The notes below the pieces were generated by a model. The model was not told the DNA's origin, ran no database searches, and saw nothing but the letters and a program-made list of their open reading frames with translations. This document shows, piece after piece, positions 1-7,170 of a stretch of 64,000 bases of DNA. The stretch spans positions 10,645 to 74,644 of the forward strand of contig JBCDAV010000026.1 of NCBI GenBank assembly GCA_039184865.1, given 5' to 3'. Numbering within the stretch: position 1 is the first letter of the stretch; each line of letters begins with the position of its first letter. This stretch comes from Thermohalobaculum sp039184865 (lineage in GTDB: Bacteria; Pseudomonadota; Alphaproteobacteria; Rhodobacterales; Rhodobacteraceae). The position numbers and the translations under genes were made by a program.

Positions 1-1255
1 ACAGGTACTCGATCCCGATCGCACCGCCGATGGCGTCGTGACCGGTGTCGTCCAGCTTCGGGAACCCGGTCAGCGCATCGGTCTCGAAGCTGAGACCTAT
101 CTGCTTCAGGTTGCCGTTGCCCGCGGCCTTCTGCGGCGTGTCCTTGCCGATGAAGAAGTTCGCGTAGGGGATCAGGGTGATCGACGGCGTGATGAACGCG
201 TTCTCGGAGATCAGCAGGAAGCCATCGGCGGTGTTGACGCCGTTCGTCTTCTGCTGGCCGACATTCACGATCAATCGTGTCGCGTTCGCAACCTTGCCGT
301 AGTAGCGCTTGGAGAAGGCGACTGTGAGGTTGTGATAGCTCTGATCGCCGCCGGAGCTGTCATCGGTGTCAAGCAGATAGGCGTAGCCGATCTCGAGATA
401 TCCCTCCTGTACATCGAAGAAGCCCGCGAAGCCGTAAATGTCGGCCTCGTGATCCGCCTGCTGTCCGGCGTTGTTCGTGAAGGCGTCAGACGTGATCTCG
501 TCCCAGCCCGCGAAGAGCGTGATGTCGAAGTTGGTGATGTCGAGTGTTGAGGAGTTCTGCGCCACAAGCGGCGTGATCGCGGCGCCCAGGAACGCGTCGT
601 CGAACCAGACACCGTTCTGGAACAGGAGCGGCACGCGGCCGAAGGCGAAAGGCATGTCCCACGAGGTGTATTCGTCCGAAATCGATGACCAGATAGCACC
701 GAGATCGCCCTCGAAGAACAGCGTCGTCGGCTCGTTCTGCTCATTGAAGACGAAATCGCTTTCGTCATTGCCGGCGAATTCGAGACCCGAGATGTCATCG
801 AGCGGCTGCCAGAACATGTGGATGCGCTCGGTGCCGGTCAGCTCCAGGTTGAAGTTCAGGTTCGTGGCGACGCCGATGATCGCCTTTTCCTGCTGGCCGT
901 TGTCGTTGAAGGCGACCGCAGCACGAAGATCGCCAAACACCGAGAACGCCGGGAAAAGCTTGTTCTTAGGCCCGAAGATCTCGATACCGTCGCCAATCTC
1001 GCCAGGGTCGTAGAGGCCGCGGCCGATCTCGATCGGGGGCTTGGCATTGTCGACCGGCTTCTTGCCGCCATAGATCTCGATCTGAGCTTCGGGATCATAG
1101 GTGACCGTGTACTCCGGGTCTTTCTTGAAAAGCTCCTTGTCGAACGGCACTTCCTTGACGGACGGATCACGTTCGGCCGGTTTCCATTCGGCGGTGTACG
1201 CCGGAGCCGCGGCCATCGCCCCCACGATGGCCAGGCCCGTCAGTGTCCCCCTCAT
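1..1255 (-). CDS. predicted outer-membrane beta-barrel (porin-like) protein, 3' end cut by window
   Basis: The open frame runs from an ATG at 1255 past base 1, so about 418 residues are visible and the C-terminus is missing. An AAGGAGGA ribosome site lies just upstream. The N-terminus (MRGTLTGLAIVGAMAAAPAYTA) looks like a cleavable signal peptide. After about 80 residues the chain becomes alternating hydrophobic/polar strands rich in Phe, Tyr, Gly, Asp and Asn (for example FSVFGDLRAAVAF, LEIGYAYLL, ITLIPYANFFIG), as expected of an outer-membrane barrel. There are no CXXCH motifs. It is the last visible gene of the seven-gene cytochrome operon, 13 bp after the pentahaem gene. By analogy with porin-cytochrome conduits it could house or receive a periplasmic cytochrome, but it does not obviously resemble MtrB/PioB and could be an ordinary porin. 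Confidence 0.75.
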   Translation of the reverse strand, partial: MRGTLTGLAIVGAMAAAPAYTAEWKPAERDPSVKEVPFDKELFKKDPEYTVTYDPEAQIEIYGGKKPVDNAKPPIEIGRGLYDPGEIGDGIEIFGPKNKLFPAFSVFGDLRAAVAFNDNGQQEKAIIGVATNLNFNLELTGTERIHMFWQPLDDISGLEFAGNDESDFVFNEQNEPTTLFFEGDLGAIWSSISDEYTSWDMPFAFGRVPLLFQNGVWFDDAFLGAAITPLVAQNSSTLDITNFDITLFAGWDEITSDAFTNNAGQQADHEADIYGFAGFFDVQEGYLEIGYAYLLDTDDSSGGDQSYHNLTVAFSKRYYGKVANATRLIVNVGQQKTNGVNTADGFLLISENAFITPSITLIPYANFFIGKDTPQKAAGNGNLKQIGLSFETDALTGFPKLDDTGHDAIGGAIGIEYL

Positions 1256-1268
1256 GGTGCAGTCCTCC

Positions 1269-3110
1269 TTACTGGACTTCAAATTCAACCGCGGACGGAT
1301 GAATATCGACCATCCACTCGTTCATGGTCCGGATCATCTCGTCCGTGGCGAAAACGAACTTCATGAAATAAATCGGCTCGGCCCGGCTGCGCAGACGACT
1401 CTGCAGCCGGTATGTGCCTGGCTTCGAAAACGCTTCGGCCGGGATATTGTAATCGGCATCGCGCCAGCCGAGCGGCGGGATTGAGCGGCCCTCCATCCGG
1501 ATGAACGCGGGGTGGTTCAAGACCGAGGAGGGAACACCCGACGGCCGGATGTGCGGGATCTGGTCGATGTCGAAGTTCACCGGCAGATACATCTCGCGAT
1601 CCGGGCCCTTGACGCCGGTCACGAGGAACTTCGTCTGGAGGTTCACGAGCTGGTCGTCGTGCTCGATCGTGCCCTCGGCCAATTCGATCGAGTGCAGGTC
1701 GACCATGTCGCCGTACTTATCGACGTATCCCGACTCCCACGCGACCTCTCCGTCCGGATCGATCAGGGCGACATTGAACCAGATTTCCGGCTGGGCACCC
1801 AACGAACCCGACGGAAGGTTATGGCCTTCGTCGATGTTCGTGATCCGATAACGCACGTTCAGGCTTTCGCCGACGCGCGGCGTCTCGCCATCGAAGAACG
1901 GCCCGTCGATCCGGCTCGAGTTCTCCATCACGGCGATCCGGTCCTTCCGCTTCAGCTCGAGCAGACGGATGTTCTGATCGACCACGTAGCGGGCGGTCTC
2001 ACGCTCCTGCCGATCCGACCATTCCGGCGGGAAGGTCGCCTGGACCTCGCCAGCCTCGACCTGATCTTCCCAGTCTGGCCTGCCCCAGGGCGCTCGGTGG
2101 TCGAACTTCAGCCAAGTCGTGATCGGCCAGCGCAGGCCGCGCGGGTTGAACGGGAAAATGCCGGGGTGAGCGATCGGGTATCCCGGCCCATAAAAGGCGT
2201 GGTTGTGGTGATCGCGGTTCGGATCGCCGACCGGGCGTCCGTTGACGATGGCCACCGGCCACTTCGGGTAGGACTTCGGATCGCTGTCCGGCAGCCCGTC
2301 ATAGGACGGCACGCCGGGCACGCGGCCCATGTGGCACTGCTGGCAGGTAATACCATGCTCGGCGGCAGGCGAGGCGCGGTATTGCTCCCAGACGACCTCG
2401 AGCTTGATGCCCGGATGGACGGCGACCTGGTGGCAGGACACGCAGAAGTCCGAGCGCTTGATCTGCGGGAACTCGATCGCGCCCGTGTGGATCGGCGAGC
2501 CGTCCTCGCCGGGCTTGGACGAAACCTTGTAGCGGTCGCGGTCCTGAAGGACATCGGCGACGCCCGGCGCGTTCCCGGCATTGTACATCGGCTCGTAAAT
2601 CGTGCCCGGCTGGACGTGGCGCTGACCATTGACCTTGTTGAACTCCTCGGACACGCGGTGACACGTCACGCAGGTGATGCCCTCGCGCGCGATCTGGCTG
2701 CGCTCCCACAACGCCTGCCAGCGCGGCTCGTCCAACTGCGTGCCGATTTGCTGGTGGCAGCGGACGCAGAAGGTATTGATCGTGCCCGATGCCAGATCGT
2801 TGATGCGTTGCTCGAACTTGTGGAACATCGGCGAGATCGAGGCGTAGGCGTGGTTCGACGAGGCCCATTCCCAGAAGATCTTCTGGTGACACTCGGCGCA
2901 TTGAACGGCCGAGGGGAAGGGGCTTTCCTTGAAGGCGTCGGAATGGGGATCGCGCGGCGCAACCAGTTCGGACTGCTCGGCGACCGTCAGCGTACCTTCT
3001 CCGGTGTATGCGGGTTTCTCCCACGCAGGGCCCACCTGAGCCAGTGCGGGTCCGGCGAGCAGCACCACGGCGCTCGCGATCAAGGTTCGGATCGGCTTCG
3101 AATAGATCAT
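1269..3110 (-). CDS. periplasmic pentahaem cytochrome c, 613 aa
   Basis: Five CXXCH haem sites are visible near residues 71 (CAECH), 115 (CVRCH), 147 (CVTCH), 223 (CVSCH) and 256 (CQQCH). The N-terminus MIYSKPIRTLIASAVVLLAGPALA is a signal peptide, so the protein is exported and matured in the periplasm. The start at 3110 is preferred over a longer upstream frame because of the signal peptide and a GGAG site about 10 bases before it. The haem part ends near residue 265. The remaining ~350 residues carry no haem motif and look beta-rich, possibly an Ig-like or docking domain. It belongs to the c554-like multihaem family in broad terms but is not similar to the two paralogous pentahaem proteins in the same operon. 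Its partner and substrate are unknown. Confidence 0.88.
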   Translation of the reverse strand: MIYSKPIRTLIASAVVLLAGPALAQVGPAWEKPAYTGEGTLTVAEQSELVAPRDPHSDAFKESPFPSAVQCAECHQKIFWEWASSNHAYASISPMFHKFEQRINDLASGTINTFCVRCHQQIGTQLDEPRWQALWERSQIAREGITCVTCHRVSEEFNKVNGQRHVQPGTIYEPMYNAGNAPGVADVLQDRDRYKVSSKPGEDGSPIHTGAIEFPQIKRSDFCVSCHQVAVHPGIKLEVVWEQYRASPAAEHGITCQQCHMGRVPGVPSYDGLPDSDPKSYPKWPVAIVNGRPVGDPNRDHHNHAFYGPGYPIAHPGIFPFNPRGLRWPITTWLKFDHRAPWGRPDWEDQVEAGEVQATFPPEWSDRQERETARYVVDQNIRLLELKRKDRIAVMENSSRIDGPFFDGETPRVGESLNVRYRITNIDEGHNLPSGSLGAQPEIWFNVALIDPDGEVAWESGYVDKYGDMVDLHSIELAEGTIEHDDQLVNLQTKFLVTGVKGPDREMYLPVNFDIDQIPHIRPSGVPSSVLNHPAFIRMEGRSIPPLGWRDADYNIPAEAFSKPGTYRLQSRLRSRAEPIYFMKFVFATDEMIRTMNEWMVDIHPSAVEFEVQ

Positions 3111-3135
3111 CGTTGCTACTCCAGTCCGTCTCAAA

Positions 3136-4470
3136 TCATTTGGCCAATCGCGCTGCCTCATTGAGTGCAGCGCGGACTTGACCGGCGTTGTGGCTATCGA
3201 TCGATTTAAAAGCTGCCATACCGGTCGCGATTGCCTTCTGGGCGGCGATTGCCTGACCCGGTCCCAGGACCTCCAGCTTGTCGAGTTCATCGACTAGAGA
3301 GCCCGCGGCGAGCACAGCCTGTTCAGCCTCGTAATATCCGGTGAACACGCCGCGCCGGGACGCAGCCGCAATCTGGTTAAGAGCGTAACGCGTATCGCTG
3401 TCAGAGAACTTGCGGGCCTCGAGCTTGCGCACCAGCGTATCCAGGCTCGCCCTCAACTGGTTGGCCGCGGACCGCATCCCGCCCCACGACCCGCCCGCCG
3501 CGGCGCGAACGCCCGCGATGTCGCCCTGCAGGCGACCCGCCAGCCGCTTGTCGACCATGCTGGCGGCGAGCTGCACGAAATAGGCGTTCGCATCGTTGAT
3601 CCGCGGCACGCCCGTGCGGCTGGTCGCCGATTTTCCGTCCAGCGTCGCGTTGTGACATGAGTGGCACTCGAAGAACGCGAACTCGGGGAACAGCCCCTCC
3701 TGCCCGACTTCCGGATCGGTCATCAGTTCGACGAACTTCTTCATCTGCATGGCCTGACCGACCGCCCAGACTTTCACGCCGAACGGCCAGGGCTTGCGCT
3801 GAAGGTAGTCGTCATCGACCTTGAAGTGCGAGTACCCGGCCCGTCGGCCCGGCGTCGCCTCGGAGAACCAGCTATAGAACCCTAGCTCGAACGGCAGGCG
3901 CGGATGGCCCGCCACGAACATCCGGTGGCTCACGAATTTCTCCGAGGTGCCCATGTGGCAGCTCAGGCAAAGCTCGGCGCGCTTCGTCGGGTGCGTCGTC
4001 GGATACATGCCCTCTTCGACATTGCGCTGGTAGAAGTAGAGGCCGGCCTGATGGACGCCGAGCCATCCTGACGCGGGTCCGTGACAGGCTTCACAGGTCA
4101 CGCCCTCGGCCTGATTGAACGTCTCTTCGCGGTGATCCGGGCTGATGTTGAACGTGTGGCAGTCGAGGCAGAGCTTGGCCGAGGTCGCCGAGCGGTACCC
4201 CAGATCGCGGGCAATGGCGTTTGCCTTCTTGGTCTGCAGGGTCTGGAACGACTTCGCGTGCGGATCGCGCGCATTCCAGGTCACGTATTCGCGTTGCGTG
4301 ACCGAAGAGTTGGGCCAAGGCGTTTCGGCTGAATGACACGTCGCCTGCCCGCAGGTCGTCGCGCCCAGCGCCTTGACGTCGTGCGCCGACACGCCGGTTG
4401 AGAACAGACCGAGCGCGAAGCCCACCGCCAATCCGATCCTGCCGATCCGTCCAGTCATGTTCTTCCCCAT
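3136..4470 (-). CDS. periplasmic pentahaem cytochrome c (c554-type), paralogue B, 444 aa
   Basis: The first haem site is the uncommon CX4CH (CGQATCH, residue 40). Four CXXCH sites follow at about 101 (CLDCH), 126 (CEACH), 168 (CLSCH) and near 255 (CHSCH). A signal peptide ends around VSA-HD. The protein shares spacing and text with the cytochrome at 9631-10932: DPHAKS..L, ..SAKLCLDCHT, GHPRLPFEL and VWAVGQAM. The C-terminal ~170 residues are helical and haem-free. The start is ATG 4470; an ATG at 4458 has a good GGGGAAG site and is a real alternative. The gene sits 23 bp after the FHA-decahaem gene and 25 bp before the next cytochrome gene. The family (cytochrome c554 domain) usually shuttles electrons or reduces small nitrogen compounds; no specific substrate can be read from the sequence. 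Confidence 0.88.
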   Translation of the reverse strand: MGKNMTGRIGRIGLAVGFALGLFSTGVSAHDVKALGATTCGQATCHSAETPWPNSSVTQREYVTWNARDPHAKSFQTLQTKKANAIARDLGYRSATSAKLCLDCHTFNISPDHREETFNQAEGVTCEACHGPASGWLGVHQAGLYFYQRNVEEGMYPTTHPTKRAELCLSCHMGTSEKFVSHRMFVAGHPRLPFELGFYSWFSEATPGRRAGYSHFKVDDDYLQRKPWPFGVKVWAVGQAMQMKKFVELMTDPEVGQEGLFPEFAFFECHSCHNATLDGKSATSRTGVPRINDANAYFVQLAASMVDKRLAGRLQGDIAGVRAAAGGSWGGMRSAANQLRASLDTLVRKLEARKFSDSDTRYALNQIAAASRRGVFTGYYEAEQAVLAAGSLVDELDKLEVLGPGQAIAAQKAIATGMAAFKSIDSHNAGQVRAALNEAARLAK

Positions 4471-4493
4471 GCGATCATCACCCGGAAGACCCC

Positions 4494-6299
4494 TCAGTTC
4501 TGTTTCGGCGCCTGCTGCCGTTGCGACGCACGGGCATGGAAGATCTCGGCATGCTCCGGCGACATCGGCGGGCGGTCGTCGATGTGATATTCGTGGCAGG
4601 TCACGCACTCGGCCCTGGCGCCATCAGGCTCGTCAGAGCCCTTGTGGCAGTCTTGGCAGGACGCGAGCCCCGGCATCAGAACGTCGTTCGAGCGCGCAGA
4701 AGTGGGCGCGTCGTGGCACGAGGTGCATTCCATCGCCGTGTGGGGCTCGTGGGCGAAGCCGCCCTTGATCATCCACTGGCGCTGGATCAGCGCGGGCTGG
4801 ACTTTCCAGCGCTCTACCCCCGATGCATCCGGGAACTTCTGGGCCTCGTGGCAGGTTCCGCACAGTCGGACGCCGAAGATGGCGTCCATCTGGACCAGCG
4901 CTTCCTTCTTTGCCCATTCGATGGCGATGCCGCGATCGCTGTCGCTCAATGCGGCGGCACGTTCCTCGTTCGTGTTCTGTCCGGCGATCCGGCGCTTGCG
5001 CTTGCGCTTGACCGGCTTGGGGGCTGACTCCGCTGTCACGCCGCCTTCGAGAGCCGCCGCGATGAAGTAGTTTTCGAGGATTCGGGCGACCTCGTCCTCG
5101 TTCGCATGCGGCAGGTTCCGCTCGATCCCCGCGGCGTTGAACGTCATCTGGTGACAGCGCGCGCAGTCGCGCTCCATCTCGACGGTGCGCATCAGCTTGC
5201 CGCCCGGCAGGATCTCGTGACAGCTCGCACATTCAAGCTGTTCGAGACCGCGCGGCGACCGGACCCCGCCCGCCTGCAGGTGCTTCGAATGCGGGAACTT
5301 CAGACCCGACTTCTCGATCAGCGGGACGTTCGGATCGTAGGTGACGCGCTGGATCTTCGGCTGAAGCGCCCCCTCGCCTTCCTCGACCAGGGTCACGAGC
5401 GCGAGCTTGAACTGCGGGTGATCGACGTCGAAGTCCGTGATGTTGGGGAACTTCGAGTTCGGCGCGACGGTCTTGATGTCCGAATGGCACTGGAAGCAAG
5501 CGGTTTCGGCCACGGCCGTCGGTTCCGGCCCGCCATTGTGCTCCTTGTGGCAGGATGCACAACGTGAGTTCTCCAGCGAGAGGACCGGGTGCTGGGCAGT
5601 GTCGGCATGGTTCTGCGTGGTGGCATGGCAGGCCAGGCAGGCATTGTTCGTGGTCATCTCGAACGGGCGCTGGTGACAGGCCGCGCAGTCGTTCTCGATC
5701 ATCGAATGCGCACGCGAAATCGGACCGGACGACCACGCGATTTCCATCGCCGTCGGCGGCGGAACGTCTACGCGCGCCATCCCTTCCACGACGACCGCCG
5801 CATTGGCGGGAGCCTCGCGCTGCAGCACGTCGTACATCGGCCAGCCCATGAAGACGCCGATGATCACGAGCGAGAAAACCCACGAGAGCAGCCTGCGCGA
5901 CGGCAGAACGTCCTCGAGCTGGCGCTTTCCGCGCCGCACATGGGTCGGCGCTTCAGAGGCTGCCGCCTCTTCCATCACCATCACCGCATCGGCGCCGTCC
6001 CGCGCCGGTTCGCCCCGGAACGTGAACCGGCCGATCGTGACCGTGTTCGAGCCGAGATCTGTCTCGTCCTGATCCTTTCCGTCGACCTTGATGCCGCCTG
6101 CGCCCGCGGCCTTCATGATCAGCCGCCCGTCGCGCATCTCGACCGTGGCGTGCTGATAGTCGACCCCGATATCCGGCAGGCAGATTTCCATCGAAACCGC
6201 GCGCCCGATGTGGATCTCGGCACCGTTGAGGATCGTTTCCCGCTTCGAGATCTCGTCCGATCCCGCGCGCTTCTTGATGGTGACCAATAAGAGCTTCAT
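4494..6299 (-). CDS. FHA domain - transmembrane - decahaem cytochrome c fusion, 601 aa
   Basis: Three parts are clear. Residues 1-100 form an FHA domain (IGRAVSMEICLPD, QHATVEM, ITIGRFTF-like strands). A Lys/Arg cluster near 122-136 precedes one membrane helix at 137-157. Residues 165-601 carry ten CXXCH motifs at about 205, 221, 247, 268, 357, 379, 480, 525, 548 and 565. The positive-inside rule puts FHA in the cytoplasm and the haems in the periplasm, so one chain joins a signalling fold to an electron wire. The usual Ser-Arg of the FHA phosphothreonine pocket is replaced (VDYQHA where VSRxHA is typical), so phosphopeptide binding is doubtful. A Lys/Arg-rich linker (KPVKRKRKRR) splits haems 6 and 7. 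ATG 6299 follows the di-haem b gene by 4 bp. Confidence 0.9.
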   Translation of the reverse strand: MKLLLVTIKKRAGSDEISKRETILNGAEIHIGRAVSMEICLPDIGVDYQHATVEMRDGRLIMKAAGAGGIKVDGKDQDETDLGSNTVTIGRFTFRGEPARDGADAVMVMEEAAASEAPTHVRRGKRQLEDVLPSRRLLSWVFSLVIIGVFMGWPMYDVLQREAPANAAVVVEGMARVDVPPPTAMEIAWSSGPISRAHSMIENDCAACHQRPFEMTTNNACLACHATTQNHADTAQHPVLSLENSRCASCHKEHNGGPEPTAVAETACFQCHSDIKTVAPNSKFPNITDFDVDHPQFKLALVTLVEEGEGALQPKIQRVTYDPNVPLIEKSGLKFPHSKHLQAGGVRSPRGLEQLECASCHEILPGGKLMRTVEMERDCARCHQMTFNAAGIERNLPHANEDEVARILENYFIAAALEGGVTAESAPKPVKRKRKRRIAGQNTNEERAAALSDSDRGIAIEWAKKEALVQMDAIFGVRLCGTCHEAQKFPDASGVERWKVQPALIQRQWMIKGGFAHEPHTAMECTSCHDAPTSARSNDVLMPGLASCQDCHKGSDEPDGARAECVTCHEYHIDDRPPMSPEHAEIFHARASQRQQAPKQN

Positions 6300-6303
6300 G
6301 GCG

Positions 6304-7170
6304 TCACCAGTAGAAGAAGACGAGAACGACGTGGATGATCAGCGTCACCAGCAAGGCGACGGTGAGCGGCACGTGGAACCAAAGCCAGAGGGTGAGCAAC
6401 CCGCGATAACGGCCGTCACGGCGCAGACAGGCGGCCAGTTCGCGTTTGCGCGACAGGTCTGCGACCAGTTCCGAGACGCGCTTGCGCTGCTCCTCGTTCC
6501 AGTCGCCCTGATCGACCATCTCGCGCACCTGATCGTACGCCTTCGCGGTTCCGCAGCGCTTGGACGAGCCGGAGAGGATCGAGAACAGGCCACCGCCGAT
6601 CTTGGTCTTCTCCAGCGACAACTGGATCGGCGCGCGGAACGCATCTGGCAGGAACTGCAGCGACCGCTCGAGCTTGCGGTCGAGATCGTCCATGTCCTCT
6701 TCGAGTTGTTCCAGCTCGGACATGTCATGGCGCTTCTTCTCGATCACCATCTCGGAGATGTTGCGCCCCATCTTGTCCGGAAGCCCGGAATAGGCGGTGA
6801 TCCCCCAGATCCCGGAGAGGATGACGATCATCAGGAGCACGTAACTCAGCGTGTGGACCGACCACTCGAACTCGAAGCCCGTGTGCAGCGAGGCGGTGAC
6901 GATCAGGGTCAGGCCGAGGAAGACGTGCGCCGAGACGACATTGCGCCGCCGCCCGGTCGAAGACGCGAACCTGCGTTTGCGCACGCCGAGCCACGACAGA
7001 TAGACGACGATCAGCGCGGAAAGACCGCCGAGCCCGTAGCCGACGATCGTCGAGCCGTCGCGTCCCTGCGGCGGATTGTGAGCGATGTAGGCAGCAAGCG
7101 CCGCGATCGAGATGATGATACCGATCCAGAGCCAAAGTCTGCTGGCGAGAAAACCTGTCTGAACGTACAT
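6304..7170 (-). CDS. integral membrane protein, predicted di-haem cytochrome b, 288 aa
   Basis: Five hydrophobic segments are visible (about 12-30, 42-62, 79-98, 105-127 and 260-286), with a charged, helical cytoplasmic loop of ~130 residues between the fourth and fifth. His82 and His96 in one helix and His266 and His280 in the last helix are each separated by exactly 13 residues. This His-X13-His pair in two helices is the haem-ligand pattern of di-haem b cytochromes such as bc1 cytochrome b. I infer bis-His b haems linking the cytosolic flavoprotein or a quinone pool to the periplasmic cytochromes. The start codon overlaps the stop of the flavoprotein gene by one base (TGATG), indicating translational coupling. 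I cannot assign it to a named family. Confidence 0.75.
   Translation of the reverse strand: MYVQTGFLASRLWLWIGIIISIAALAAYIAHNPPQGRDGSTIVGYGLGGLSALIVVYLSWLGVRKRRFASSTGRRRNVVSAHVFLGLTLIVTASLHTGFEFEWSVHTLSYVLLMIVILSGIWGITAYSGLPDKMGRNISEMVIEKKRHDMSELEQLEEDMDDLDRKLERSLQFLPDAFRAPIQLSLEKTKIGGGLFSILSGSSKRCGTAKAYDQVREMVDQGDWNEEQRKRVSELVADLSRKRELAACLRRDGRYRGLLTLWLWFHVPLTVALLVTLIIHVVLVFFYW

Noticed and set aside
1512..3164. 550-codon open frame opposite the pentahaem gene
   Set aside because: Antisense shadow; the cytochrome reading has five haem motifs and a signal peptide.
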